Assembly (NCBI RefSeq): GCF_001693385.1
Contig: NZ_CP016428.1
Span: 1,302,001-1,366,000 of the forward strand
DNA length: 64,000 bases
Source of the DNA: Bradyrhizobium icense
Lineage (GTDB): Bacteria; Pseudomonadota; Alphaproteobacteria; Rhizobiales; Xanthobacteraceae
Direction: 5' to 3'
In this document: piece after piece, positions 48,519-57,849 of the stretch
How positions within the stretch are numbered: position 1 is the stretch's first letter
Layout of the letters: each line of letters opens with the position of its first letter
Notes under the pieces: generated by a model
The model's input: the letters and a program-made list of their open reading frames with translations, nothing else
Database searches by the model: none
Told to the model about the DNA's origin: nothing
Program-made: the position numbers and the translations under genes

Positions 48519-49181
48519 CTAACCGGCGATGTTGAAGAACCGGCCAATAAGTCCCTTCCCGTCGCGCACGGCGGGCACGTTGCGGCGCAACCAGGCATCA
48601 AAGCCGAGACTGCGGCCGGCGCCCTCCAGCACGAACAGGAACATCAGCATGGCCAGGAACATGTATGACCACGGCCACTCGGCAGGATCGCCCGGCCGAT
48701 AGATGCCGAGCCAGAGTTGCAGCACATAGGCGAGGGCCAGCACGCCGACAAATCGCACCGCAAGACCGAGGATCATCGACGCAGCGAATGTCAGCTCGGC
48801 AAGAAAGACAATTGGCCCAAAAACGCTCATGTAAGGCAACACGAAATCCTTCACGAAGGTGCTGTGAAACTCGAACGCCGCACGGGTCGTTTCCTGTTCG
48901 GTCCAGTATTGCAGACCGTCGGACGCCGGTAGCGGCAGTTTCCACAACATGCCCTCGAACCACATACAGCCGATCAGAACCCGGACCAGCCAGATTCCAA
49001 GATGTCGGCCGGTGCGTTGCGCCGGATCCTCCCGCCAATTCTGGAAGGCCATGGCAATGCCGGCGAGCAGCAGCGCCCAGAACAGCGCCAGGATCAGAAA
49101 GCGCCAGTTTCCCAGACGAAGGTAATCACCGGTGGTTGCGGTCAGGAACTGCCAGACATCGGTAAAGGGATTTTTGGGCAT
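48519..49181 (-). CDS. DoxX/DoxD-like membrane protein
   Basis: The 220-residue protein has four to five hydrophobic helices (RFLILALFWALLLAGIA, LVRVLIGCMWFEGML, VFLAELTFAASMILGLA, MFLAMLMFLFVLEGAG) and the DoxX/TQO-small-subunit-type pattern WKLP...F.....FVLP. DoxD is the small subunit of thiosulfate:quinone oxidoreductase, but many DoxX relatives have other or unknown redox roles. The gene starts 30 bp ahead of the exported methyltransferase, so they likely form a two-gene operon. Confidence 0.8.
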   Translation of the reverse strand: MPKNPFTDVWQFLTATTGDYLRLGNWRFLILALFWALLLAGIAMAFQNWREDPAQRTGRHLGIWLVRVLIGCMWFEGMLWKLPLPASDGLQYWTEQETTRAAFEFHSTFVKDFVLPYMSVFGPIVFLAELTFAASMILGLAVRFVGVLALAYVLQLWLGIYRPGDPAEWPWSYMFLAMLMFLFVLEGAGRSLGFDAWLRRNVPAVRDGKGLIGRFFNIAG

Positions 49182-49757
49182 AGGAGCATGCTCCGAAGGA
49201 TTGAACAGCTATTCTGCGTAATCGGCTAGCTGACGAGGCGCACCGCCGGCGCGTGCGTCGAGGGTGCGCCTGCCTATGTTACTACGCAGGCGAACGCGCG
49301 GTTATTACGCTGGAAGGACGCGGGCATCAAAAGCTCGACAGCTCGCGAAGCCGCTCCGGGCGGGCGATGCGCCGTCGCCGAACCTAGGATTGAAAGGGCA
49401 GGGTCTGGCCGAGCAGGAAATGCAGCATCAATCCCCTGCTGCTAAGGGATGGCCGCACGTCGATGCGGGAGTGAGGGGCGTTTCTGGTGCCTCTGGAGGC
49501 TGATCACCCGAGGTTCCTGTGATTGAGACTTGCGCTTCCGGACCGAAGCGGTCGATCCCTGGGGTCCGTCCTGGGCCCACAAACCGACATCCGATCAAAT
49601 CGACCGACCACGATCTGCCAAAAGTGCCAAACTCGGGAGAGCCAATGGGGAGGAGGGTGATGCGTTTGGCAGCATCGCACGGCCTCCAATCCGCCGTCGG
49701 CGCGTGAAGCCATAGCGTTGGCTTGGCGGCAAGCTGGGATTGTGCTCTTGACGAGGG
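49182..49757. other. Intergenic region; nothing recognised
   Basis: This 576-bp stretch lies between the DoxX gene start and the end of the universal stress gene. Frames on both strands are short and show no family motifs. It contains the promoter of the DoxX gene and probably the terminator of the stress-protein gene. Confidence 0.5.
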
Positions 49758-50642
49758 CTAGTGCGCCAAGAGAACGGGGCGTGCCGAAGCGTTCTTAAGG
49801 ATGTGGCGCGTGGCCCCGCCTAGAAGCATCTCGCGCAGGCGGCTATGGGAATAGGCGCCCATGACCAGCAGGCCGGCTTCATGCTCTGCCCCCGCCGCGA
49901 GCAGCGTATCGGCCACCGAGCGCAATTCCGGTGCAACCACCTGCGCGGTCGCATCGATGCCATGACAGCGCAAATAGGCAAGCACCTCCGCCTGCGAGGC
50001 TTGGCGATTGCTGGCGTCCCGATCAACGCTTATGACCCGCACTGATTTGGCGAGTTGCATGAACGGTATGGCAGCCGAGACCGCGTGCCAGCATTCCGGG
50101 CTCTCGTCCCAGGCGATCATCACGCTGTCGGTCAGATCACTCTGCGGGCGAGCCGGCGCCAACAGCACGGGGCGACGGGTCTGCAGCAGCGACTGCTCGG
50201 CAATGGCCATGAGCGATTCCATAACGGTAGCGCTTGCGGCGACCATTAGGTCGAAGGCAGCGGCCCGTTGCGCCGCGATTTCCGCATACGATCCCTCAGC
50301 TTCGCGCCAGGATGCTGCGAGCGGGCTGCCGAGCTCGTCATTCTCCGAGAGCATTGGGATGCCGACTACTGCGCAGGCCTGCGCGAAAACCTCACGCGCC
50401 TCCCGCGCAGTTCGCTCCCGTTCCTCGGCGTGCCAGCTTACCGATGCGACGGTCACCGTTCGTCCCATTTCGGTGGCACTTAGGCCGCCACGCGTTACAC
50501 CGCTACGCGTGTCCGGCGGCTCACTGATGAACAGTGCCTGGACGTGAGCCCCCAACGCCTTCGCGGCAGACAGGGCCGTTTCAATTTGACCGGTGTGACT
50601 GGCTGAGCCGGGAAGTGGAACCAGGATTCGCTTGATACTCAT
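49758..50642 (-). CDS. Universal stress protein (tandem UspA domains)
   Basis: The 294-residue protein begins MSIKRILVPLPGS and has two Usp domains. The second ends LLVMGAYSHSRLREMLLGGATRHIL, containing the ATP-binding GxnG(S/T) pattern in a modified form. The chosen ATG has AGGAGGCTCTC before it; a longer in-frame reading adds 58 residues without coding character. Tandem Usp proteins are induced under low oxygen or stress in rhizobia, but I found no FixK/Fnr-type TTGAT-N4-ATCAA box upstream. Confidence 0.9.
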   Translation of the reverse strand: MSIKRILVPLPGSASHTGQIETALSAAKALGAHVQALFISEPPDTRSGVTRGGLSATEMGRTVTVASVSWHAEERERTAREAREVFAQACAVVGIPMLSENDELGSPLAASWREAEGSYAEIAAQRAAAFDLMVAASATVMESLMAIAEQSLLQTRRPVLLAPARPQSDLTDSVMIAWDESPECWHAVSAAIPFMQLAKSVRVISVDRDASNRQASQAEVLAYLRCHGIDATAQVVAPELRSVADTLLAAGAEHEAGLLVMGAYSHSRLREMLLGGATRHILKNASARPVLLAH

Positions 50643-51317
50643 GAGAGCCTCCTGCGTTGCCGCTGTTTGCGACGACAGACGGCATATGTGTGTTGAGCCG
50701 AAAGCGAAATCGCGCAATACCACATAATTCATAACTCCCGGAAACACGCCAAGGTTCCGGAGACCCGCAGGTGTGCCGGTTGCCGACCTTGGTCGTCGAT
50801 ATCCGGTGTGGGTCAAAATGCTTCGCGATAAGGGCGGCTATCAGTTCAGCGCGGATATTGCGAGCTGGTCGAAGAAGTGATGCGTTTCTGGTGCGGTGGC
50901 CCAGCGAGCTGCGAACTGAAATCCGATTGTGCTGGTGGGCCCGTATGCCGCTTTGCCGTGCGCTGGGCGACGGCTTGTGGGAGGTGCGTACGTCACTGCC
51001 GGGCAACCGGATTGCCCGCTTCCTGTTCAGCGTGCGGCAAGGAAAGCAAGCGTCCAAGCTGCTGCTTCGCCATTGTGCGCAGGTCGGCGCAACGATTCTG
51101 CAGGACTTGAACCTGAAAGAACGGGAGGTTCTACCCCGCGCTCTATCGAAAATGCACACCAGGCTTGCCGCCAACGGCGGCCTGTTTGCCAGTCACGACT
51201 CTTGAGCTACGGAGCACGCCTGCGTGCTTACCTGCGCAACTACGGTTTCCCCGTCACGCTGTTGAATCGGAACTGTTCCTGCGGCTTCCATGTGGAGAGC
51301 GACTTGGCCGCAGCTCT
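50643..51317. other. Intergenic region with a decayed toxin gene
   Basis: The 675 bp between the stress gene and the LysR gene hold the promoter of the stress gene at the left and, in the middle, the remnant of a HigB/RelE-like gene described separately. After about 51205 nothing is recognised. Confidence 0.5.
50771..51205 (+). pseudogene. Decayed RelE/HigB-type (phage Gp49-like) toxin gene
   Basis: An internal segment reads MPLCRALGDGLWEVRTSLPGN followed by RIARFLFSVRQGK, which closely resembles the central strands of Gp49-like RelE/ParE toxins. The expected C-terminal block (HGFxKKT.KTP) is missing; after the match the frame turns into unrelated sequence. The N-terminal part is also lost, and no antitoxin gene follows. 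Frameshifts and partial deletion are the likely cause. The boundaries given are those of the open frame, not of the ancestral gene. Confidence 0.45.
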
Positions 51318-52298
51318 TTACGATTCTTCAGAAGTCGCGTCGAGAGAACGTCGGCCTCGCGCTGCGCGGCGAGAAGGGCGTGGTTGCGGCTCCGGCGCCG
51401 CGAGACTGGCTGATACTCTCGCGGACTTGCGCAACATGTCGACGAACGCCTCGGCGGCAGGGGACAGCGATCGGCCATTTCGTGTGATCACTGCAACGGA
51501 GCGTAAAATCTGTGGGTTTTCGAGCGGCCGTAGGAGAATTGTCGGGTCGGTCAGGATTCCAACGCATTGAGGCAAGATGGCTATGCCGAGGCCAGCCCGG
51601 ACCAGGCCCAACGCGGTGCCTGCATAGGCGACCTCATAGGCCGGTGCCAAAATCAGTCCTGCCTGGGAAAAGCCATCATCGGCCAAATCGCGGAAGATGC
51701 TGTCGCGATTAAGCGAGATCACCGGCAGGCCGGCCAGATCACTCCAGTTGAGCTGCGGTAGTTTTCCGATCGGGTGGCCGCGCGGATAGACCGCCACCAG
51801 CGGCTCCTGAAACAACGGCGTCCATTGCAGTCCCGACTCCCACTCGCGGAAACTGCCAATGCCGAGATCGGCTCCGCCGCTGCGGACCAGCATCAAGACC
51901 TGTTCGGGCAATGAATCCTTCAGATGCACCGAAATCGTGGGGTAGCGAGCCCTGAATTCGGCGATCACTTCAACGAGGAAAGTGGTGGCGAGAATATAGG
52001 GAGCGGCAACGACGACCTTGCCGCGCTGTTTTGCGCCCAGTTCAGCGACGTTGGCAAGCGTAGCATCGAGATCATCCAACAGTCGTTCGGCGCTGCCCAT
52101 GAGCTCGTGCCCGGCGGCAGTCAATTCGATCTTGCGAGTGGATCGCTCTATCAATTGGACTTGCAGGTTGTCTTCCAGCTGACGGATTAGCAGGCTCAAG
52201 GCAGACTGCGTCAGGTACAGGCGCTCTGCCGCCTTCGTGAAGCTCTTGAGCTGAGCGACGAAGACGAAGGCGCGCAACTGACGGACTGTCACATTCAT
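51318..52298 (-). CDS. LysR-family transcriptional regulator
   Basis: The 326-residue regulator has an N-terminal winged helix (VTVRQLRAFVFVAQLKSFTKA, LTQSALSLLIRQLE) and a LysR substrate domain (GKVVVAAPYILATTFLVEV). The Ala/Arg-rich tail is probably disordered. The ATG at 52296-52298 is preferred over a TTG two codons upstream. It is divergent from the Bug-type binding protein and the lower meta-pathway genes and probably controls them. Confidence 0.9.
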   Translation of the reverse strand: MNVTVRQLRAFVFVAQLKSFTKAAERLYLTQSALSLLIRQLEDNLQVQLIERSTRKIELTAAGHELMGSAERLLDDLDATLANVAELGAKQRGKVVVAAPYILATTFLVEVIAEFRARYPTISVHLKDSLPEQVLMLVRSGGADLGIGSFREWESGLQWTPLFQEPLVAVYPRGHPIGKLPQLNWSDLAGLPVISLNRDSIFRDLADDGFSQAGLILAPAYEVAYAGTALGLVRAGLGIAILPQCVGILTDPTILLRPLENPQILRSVAVITRNGRSLSPAAEAFVDMLRKSARVSASLAAPEPQPRPSRRAARGRRSLDATSEES

Positions 52299-52534
52299 TT
52301 GCAAAGTTCATAAATCTGGCTGACGGAATCGGATCCGTTATTAATCTAGTCTCCACCGCTCACAATGCCAACACCCTCCATTCTGAGAGACGCCCGGACA
52401 TCGGCAACTACGTAGTGAGCAGCACGCATGGCTAAACAACGCCCATAAACATGCTGCCAGTTCTGCGTCGCCAAAATTCGGCCATCAATGCTCCCGTCGG
52501 CGCAAGCGCCCCATTCATGAGTTTAGCTAATAAA

Positions 52535-52561
52535 ATGATTGGAAATATTCGTTTGAATCAT
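52535..52561 (+). promoter_or_regulatory. Candidate LysR operator upstream of the Bug-type gene
   Basis: In the 318-bp divergent region 52299-52616, an inverted repeat ATGATT-N15-AATCAT lies 55 bp before the plus-strand gene start in an AT-rich patch. The position suits activation by the divergent LysR regulator. No other element was recognised in this region. Confidence 0.35.
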
Positions 52562-52616
52562 GCCTGGCGCACGTCTCTATTGAGCACAACAGCGCATAAT
52601 CAAACGAGGGAACGAC

Positions 52617-53591
52617 ATGGATCGACGTCAGTGCCTTGGAGCGATGTTGCTTGCAACGGCGGCAATCATATCGCCCACAGCCCGCGCGCAGGACAGTTAT
52701 CCCTCCCGCGTGGTGAAAGTGATCGTTGGATTTCCGGCGGGAAGCGCAGCCGATGTTGCCGCCCGTGCGGTGGCGGAAGCGTTGGCCCAACGGCTGGGCC
52801 AGCCCTTCATTGTCGACAACCGGCCGGGCGCCGCGAGCAGCATCGCGGCCAAGGCGGTAGCGACATCTCCCCCCGACGGCTACACGATCTTCGTTGGAAC
52901 CGTCGCCAACGCGATCAACAAAGCGTTTCAGGACCCTGCCTCCCCCGACCCGGCGAAGGATTTCGCCGCGGTTACGATGATTGGCAGCGTGCCGAACATA
53001 TTGGTGGTAAATCCCTCGCTCGGCGTTGCATCGGTCGACCAACTGATCCATGCGGCGAAAGCGAAGCCGGGCCAGATCGCTTATGCCTCCTCGGGCTACG
53101 GCACGTCGCCGCATTTGTCCGGCGAACTCTTCTCCGCGATGGCTGGCATCAAGATGCTGCACGTGCCGTACCGCGGCAGCACACCGGCCGTGACGGACCT
53201 GCTCGGCGGTCAAGTAGGGGTCATGTTCTCGCCGGCGTCCACCGTGCTGCCGCATATCGCGGCCGGCACGTTGAAGGCCCTGGCGACGACTGGCGCGAAG
53301 AGAACCGAACTGGCACCTGACGTGCCGACGATCCAGGAGCTCGGTTTCAAGGACTTCGAAAGCTCGGTGTGGTTCGGTTTCCTGCTGCCCGTTGGCACGC
53401 CGCCCAGTGTCGTCGCGAAGATACAGGCAGCGACGCATGCAGCGGTTGACCAGCCGGATATCCAGAAGCTGTTTCGTGCCCAAGGCATCGCGGTGGTCAA
53501 GTCCACCCCGGACGAATTCGCTCACTTTATTCGCAGCGAAACGGACAAATGGGCCAAGGTTATCCAGTCCGCCGGCATCAAGCGCGAATAG
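52617..53591 (+). CDS. Tripartite tricarboxylate transporter-type (Bug/TctC) binding protein
   Basis: The 324-residue protein has a signal peptide ending SPTARAQ and the Bug family signatures YPSRVVKVIVGFPAGS, VDNRPGAASSIAAKAVA, SPPDGYTIF and YRGSTPAVTDLLGG. Bug proteins bind small organic acids in the periplasm for TctAB or act in signalling. No tctAB genes are adjacent. It leads the lower meta-cleavage cluster and likely binds an aromatic or dicarboxylic acid. GAGGG precedes the ATG. Confidence 0.9.
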   Translation: MDRRQCLGAMLLATAAIISPTARAQDSYPSRVVKVIVGFPAGSAADVAARAVAEALAQRLGQPFIVDNRPGAASSIAAKAVATSPPDGYTIFVGTVANAINKAFQDPASPDPAKDFAAVTMIGSVPNILVVNPSLGVASVDQLIHAAKAKPGQIAYASSGYGTSPHLSGELFSAMAGIKMLHVPYRGSTPAVTDLLGGQVGVMFSPASTVLPHIAAGTLKALATTGAKRTELAPDVPTIQELGFKDFESSVWFGFLLPVGTPPSVVAKIQAATHAAVDQPDIQKLFRAQGIAVVKSTPDEFAHFIRSETDKWAKVIQSAGIKRE

Positions 53592-53615
53592 CTGTTCAAC
53601 ATAAGGAGATTGCAC

Positions 53616-54140
53616 ATGGCCAAACTTCGAGCCGCGGAGTGCCGCGCGTTCATCCAGGCCGTCACCGAAAAGGCGGCTGAAATGGGCGTTCCCATCTCGG
53701 TCGCGATCGTCGGCCCCGAGGGACACCTGATTGCGCTGGAGCGCATGGACGATGCCGGATTCATCACGCCCGACACCGCGCGCGCCAAGGCATTCACCGC
53801 CGCTGCCTTTCGATCGATGAGTCCGCGCTTCCCGGACGGGCTGGTCATCCAGCAGTGGTTCAAGGAACGCAATCCCCAGATGCTGATGAATGCCGCGGTA
53901 TTTACCAATGGCCAAGTCGCCGCCTCAGGCGGCTGTGCGCCGGTGTTCAAAGGCGCCGAGATGGTCGGCGCCTACGGGATCAGCGGCGCTACCAGCGATC
54001 AGGACGAAGAGATCGGTCGGTACGCGCGCGCGAAGGTGAGCTGGGCCCATATGGCGGAGGACGACTCTATTCCCGAGACCGTCAAGCGTCACGTCAACGA
54101 GATCTACGCCAAGGTGGGTCTCGGCGACCGTTCCTTATGA
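53616..54140 (+). CDS. GlcG/HbpS-family protein
   Basis: The 174-residue protein has the HbpS/GlcG-like fold blocks [26 protein letters not shown] N-terminus, [12 protein letters not shown] and the end [15 protein letters not shown]. Family members bind haem or small organic compounds and are often found in aromatic-degradation and glycolate loci; their exact role is unclear. AAGGAG lies 7 bases before the ATG at 53616. It sits between the binding protein and the hydratase, 24 bp after the former. Confidence 0.85.
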   Translation: MAKLRAAECRAFIQAVTEKAAEMGVPISVAIVGPEGHLIALERMDDAGFITPDTARAKAFTAAAFRSMSPRFPDGLVIQQWFKERNPQMLMNAAVFTNGQVAASGGCAPVFKGAEMVGAYGISGATSDQDEEIGRYARAKVSWAHMAEDDSIPETVKRHVNEIYAKVGLGDRSL

Positions 54141-54160
54141 TGATCATGAAGGTCAACGCC

Positions 54161-54979
54161 ATGGCGACATTCACCATCGATACGGCCGGGGCCGCACGTT
54201 CGTTGCGGGAAGCTGCCCGCACTGGGACCTACATCGCTCCGCTGCGCGAGACGTTCCCATCGATAACGGCGGCCGACGCCTATGCGATCCAGCGTACGAA
54301 TACAGAGCACCGAGTCCGCGAGGAGGGGGCACGTATTGTCGGCTGCAAGATTGGCTTGACCGCGAAGGCGGTGCAAGCGCAACTCGGCGTCAATCAGCCC
54401 GACTTCGGCATGTTGTTCGACGACATGGGGTTCGGCGACGGCGAGCCGGTTTCCATGGAAGGGCTGCAGCAGCCGAAGATCGAGGCGGAGGTGGCTTTCG
54501 TTCTCGGGCGCGACCTGGACATGGAAAAGCCCGGGCATGCCGACGTCGTCCAGGCGATCGATCATTTGCTGCCCGCGCTCGAGATCGTCGGCAGCCGGAT
54601 TGCGAACTGGAACATCCGCTTCGTCGACACCGTGGCGGACAATGCCTCTTCCGGTGCCTACGTGCTCGGAAGCACGCCGAAAAGACTGGCCGAGGTCGAC
54701 CTCCGCCTCTGCGGCATGGTGATGACGCGGCGCGGTGAACCTGTGTCCGTCGGTGCCGGTGCAGCCTGCCTCGGCAATCCGCTCAATGCGGTGGTCTGGC
54801 TTGCCCGAACGATGGCCGCCGTGGGGCAGCCGCTCCGCGCAGGCCATTTGGTGCTCTCCGGTGCGCTTGGACCGATGGTCGCTGTGAACGCAGGCGACAT
54901 CTTCGAGACCCGCATCAACGGCCTGGGCAGCGTCAAAGCCGTATTCGAAACAGACCCGGCAGGAAGGCATCTCACATGA
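54161..54979 (+). CDS. 2-oxopent-4-enoate hydratase-type enzyme (MhpD/DmpE family)
   Basis: The 272-residue protein has the fumarylacetoacetate-hydrolase-related hydratase pattern: [31 protein letters not shown] (metal-binding Glu residues), [16 protein letters not shown] and [14 protein letters not shown]. It hydrates 2-hydroxypenta-2,4-dienoate to 4-hydroxy-2-oxovalerate in the lower meta-cleavage pathway. Starts at 54137 (ATGA overlap) or 54161 are both possible; the latter has AAGG nearby. It overlaps the decarboxylase gene by 4 bp, and the two proteins form a complex in other organisms. Confidence 0.88.
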   Translation: MATFTIDTAGAARSLREAARTGTYIAPLRETFPSITAADAYAIQRTNTEHRVREEGARIVGCKIGLTAKAVQAQLGVNQPDFGMLFDDMGFGDGEPVSMEGLQQPKIEAEVAFVLGRDLDMEKPGHADVVQAIDHLLPALEIVGSRIANWNIRFVDTVADNASSGAYVLGSTPKRLAEVDLRLCGMVMTRRGEPVSVGAGAACLGNPLNAVVWLARTMAAVGQPLRAGHLVLSGALGPMVAVNAGDIFETRINGLGSVKAVFETDPAGRHLT

Positions 54980-55743
54980 ACCGAGTCGAGGAATTGGCAG
55001 AGCAGCTCGACGCCGCGGCGCGCGACGCCCACGAAGTCGCGCAGATCGATCCTGAGGGGCACTTGTCGCTGCAGGACGCTTACGCGATCCAGCGCGCGTC
55101 AATCGAGCGTCGCCTGTCCCGCGGCGCGCGGCGCGTCGGCGTGAAGATGGGATTCACGAGCCGCGCCAAGATGGTCCAGATGGGCCTCAGCGACGTCATC
55201 TGGGGGCGTTTGACCGACGATATGCTGATTGAGGAAGGCATGGCGGCATCGTTCGCACGTTTCGTGCATCCGCGTGCCGAACCGGAAATCGCATTTCTCC
55301 TGAAGAAGCAGTTGCCAGGCCATGTCACCGCCGCGGAAGCGCTTGCTAGCGTGGAGGCGGTCGCGCCCGCGCTCGAGGTGATCGATTCCCGCTATCGCGA
55401 CTTCAAGTTCACGTTGCCCGAGGTGATCGCCGACAACGCGTCATCCAGCGGGATCGTGGTCGGGCCGTGGACCGACCCCCGCGAGGACTTCAGCAATCTC
55501 GGCCTCACCATGAGCATCGACGGCCGTGTCGTGCAGGTGGGGTCGACGGCCGCCATCCTCGGCCACCCGCTTCGGTCGCTGGTCGCCGCCGCGCGCCTTT
55601 CCGAAGCGGCGGGTGAGCCGCTACAGGCCGGCTGGGTGGTGATGGCGGGCGGCGCCACGCCGGCGGAATGGGTCAAACCCGGCCAGTATGTCTCCATCGA
55701 GATGGAACGGCTGGGCGGCGCCGGCTTCCACATGGAGCACTGA
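54976..55743 (+). CDS. 4-oxalocrotonate decarboxylase-type enzyme (DmpH/XylI family)
   Basis: The 255-residue protein is related to the preceding hydratase but carries the decarboxylase-type block [17 protein letters not shown] and then [21 protein letters not shown] and [12 protein letters not shown]. It decarboxylates 4-oxalocrotonate (2-oxo-3-hexenedioate) to 2-hydroxypentadienoate. Its presence with no semialdehyde hydrolase or dehydrogenase nearby implies substrate entry as a C6 dicarboxylate. It overlaps the hydratase gene by 4 bp and precedes the dehydrogenase by 3 bp. Confidence 0.87.
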   Translation: MNRVEELAEQLDAAARDAHEVAQIDPEGHLSLQDAYAIQRASIERRLSRGARRVGVKMGFTSRAKMVQMGLSDVIWGRLTDDMLIEEGMAASFARFVHPRAEPEIAFLLKKQLPGHVTAAEALASVEAVAPALEVIDSRYRDFKFTLPEVIADNASSSGIVVGPWTDPREDFSNLGLTMSIDGRVVQVGSTAAILGHPLRSLVAAARLSEAAGEPLQAGWVVMAGGATPAEWVKPGQYVSIEMERLGGAGFHMEH

Positions 55744-55746
55744 GGC

Positions 55747-56718
55747 ATGCCCAACACAACGATCCCCAAGGTTAAGGCCGCGATCATGGGCTCGGGCAAC
55801 ATCGGCACCGATCTCATGATCAAGGTGATGCGTCAGGCCAGATACTTCGAAGTGGGTGCGATGGTAGGCGTCGATCCCCAGTCGGATGGCCTCGCCCGCG
55901 CAAAGCGTCTCAACGTCGCGACCACTGCCGAAGGCATCGACGGCCTGATCAAGCTGGACGTATTCCCCGAGATCGACGTCGTCTTCGACGCCACATCGGC
56001 AGGCGCTCACCGACACCACGACGAGGTGCTGCAGCGTCACGGCATCCAGGTGATCGATCTCACCCCGGCGGCGATCGGTCCCTACGTGATTCCGGCGATC
56101 AACCTGGAGGCCGAGAACGCCTCCAACATGAACATGGTGACTTGCGGCGGGCAGGCCACGATTCCCATCGTCGCTGCCGTATCTCGTGTCGCGAAAGTTC
56201 ACTACGCGGAGATCGTGGCGTCCATCTCGAGCAAGTCGGCCGGGCCGGGCACGCGGGCAAACATCGACGAGTTCACCGAGACCACGCGTGCGGCGATCGA
56301 AAAACTCGGCGGCGCTGACCGCGGCAAGGCTGTCATCGTGCTGAACCCGGCCGAGCCGCCGCTCATCATGCGCGACACCGTGTTCGTGCTGTCTGAACTT
56401 GCAGAGCAAGCCGCGATCGAGGCCAGCATCTCGGAGATGGTCGCGCGTGTGCAGACTTATGTGCCGGGCTACCGGCTCAAGCAGCGGGTGCAATTCGACG
56501 TCATCCCACCGGCCGTGCCGCTCAACGTGCCGAAGCTTGGGCCCCGGCATGGCCTGAAGACGTCGGTCTTCCTTGAGGTCGAGGGCGCGGCGCACTACCT
56601 GCCTTCCTACGCTGGAAACCTGGACATCATGACATCGGCGGCGCTGGCCTGCGGCGAAATGATGGCCCGTCGACGTATCGAGGCGGGCATCGCGCGCGGT
56701 CTGAAGCAGCCGGCGTGA
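55747..56718 (+). CDS. mhpF: Acetaldehyde dehydrogenase (acetylating)
   Basis: The 323-residue NAD-dependent enzyme has [13 protein letters not shown] near the N-terminus, [10 protein letters not shown], and the catalytic cysteine in [14 protein letters not shown]. It turns acetaldehyde into acetyl-CoA and forms a channelled complex with the following aldolase. Length and motifs are complete. It starts 3 bp after the decarboxylase and ends 29 bp before the aldolase. Confidence 0.95.
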   Translation: MPNTTIPKVKAAIMGSGNIGTDLMIKVMRQARYFEVGAMVGVDPQSDGLARAKRLNVATTAEGIDGLIKLDVFPEIDVVFDATSAGAHRHHDEVLQRHGIQVIDLTPAAIGPYVIPAINLEAENASNMNMVTCGGQATIPIVAAVSRVAKVHYAEIVASISSKSAGPGTRANIDEFTETTRAAIEKLGGADRGKAVIVLNPAEPPLIMRDTVFVLSELAEQAAIEASISEMVARVQTYVPGYRLKQRVQFDVIPPAVPLNVPKLGPRHGLKTSVFLEVEGAAHYLPSYAGNLDIMTSAALACGEMMARRRIEAGIARGLKQPA

Positions 56719-56747
56719 CTTTCTCCGAACCATCAGGGAATATCGGC

Positions 56748-57776
56748 ATGAGCAAAAAGCTTTACATCTCTGATGTGACGCTGCGCGATGGCAGCCACGC
56801 GGTTCGCCATCAGTACAGCATCGACCAGGTCAAGGCGATCTCGGCGGCGCTGGATGCAGCCGGCGTCGACAGCATCGAGGTAGCGCATGGCGACGGTCTC
56901 GAAGGGTCCAGCTTCAACTACGGATTCGGTGCGCACACCGACGTGGAGTGGATATCGGCCGTCGCCGAGACGGTGAAGAAGGCCAAGGTTGCCACGCTGC
57001 TGCTGCCGGGCATCGGAACCGCGCACGATCTGCGCGAGGCCCACGAGGCGGGCGCCCGCGTCGTGCGCGTGGCGACGCACTGCACTGAAGCGGATGTCTC
57101 GCGCCAGCATGTCGAATACGCGCGCGAACTGGGCATGGACCCCGTCGGCTTCCTGATGATGAGCCATATGGCAACTCCCCTGGAGCTCGCCGAGCAGGCC
57201 AAGCTGATGGAAACCTATGGCGCAACTTGCGTCTACGTCGTTGACTCGGGCGGAGCGCTCAAGATGAACGACGTGCGGGACCGCTTCCGGGCGTTCAAGG
57301 ACGTGCTGAGACCCGAGACGCAGACGGGCATGCACGCCCATCACAATCTTAGTCTCGGCGTCGCGAACTCGATCGTCGCCGTGGAGGAAGGCTGCGACCG
57401 CATCGACGCCAGCCTGGCCGGCATGGGCGCCGGTGCGGGCAACGCCCCGCTAGAGGTATTTGTCGCCGTGGCTGACCGCATGGGTTGGAATCACGGCACT
57501 GACCTCTACGCACTGATGGATGCGGCGGACAAGCTCGTGCGGCCCCTGCAGGACCGGCCGGTGCGCGTTGATCGAGAGACTCTGGCCCTTGGTTACGCCG
57601 GCGTGTACTCGAGCTTCCTGCGGCACGCCGAGGCTGCTGCGCACAAGTACGGACTGGAGGCCGCCGACATCCTGGTCGAGCTGGGCAGGCGCAAGATGGT
57701 CGGTGGACAAGAGGACATGATCATCGACGTGGCGCTGGATCTGCTGAGGGGTGCCCAGCACGAGCGCTCGCATTGA
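56748..57776 (+). CDS. mhpE: 4-hydroxy-2-oxovalerate aldolase
   Basis: The 342-residue DRE-TIM aldolase has [15 protein letters not shown] at the N-terminus, [16 protein letters not shown] and [16 protein letters not shown] (metal-binding HxH), all intact. It splits 4-hydroxy-2-oxovalerate into pyruvate and acetaldehyde, passing the latter to the preceding dehydrogenase. The ATG at 56748 begins the conserved MSKKLYISD; a GTG at 56715 overlapping the previous stop is an alternative. Confidence 0.95.
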   Translation: MSKKLYISDVTLRDGSHAVRHQYSIDQVKAISAALDAAGVDSIEVAHGDGLEGSSFNYGFGAHTDVEWISAVAETVKKAKVATLLLPGIGTAHDLREAHEAGARVVRVATHCTEADVSRQHVEYARELGMDPVGFLMMSHMATPLELAEQAKLMETYGATCVYVVDSGGALKMNDVRDRFRAFKDVLRPETQTGMHAHHNLSLGVANSIVAVEEGCDRIDASLAGMGAGAGNAPLEVFVAVADRMGWNHGTDLYALMDAADKLVRPLQDRPVRVDRETLALGYAGVYSSFLRHAEAAAHKYGLEAADILVELGRRKMVGGQEDMIIDVALDLLRGAQHERSH

Positions 57777-57849
57777 GCCAGTGATGAGCGAGGCGGCCTG
57801 ATCGATCCGTCTCCCGTCTGACGATCAAATTATAAGGGGAGGGTAGTCC

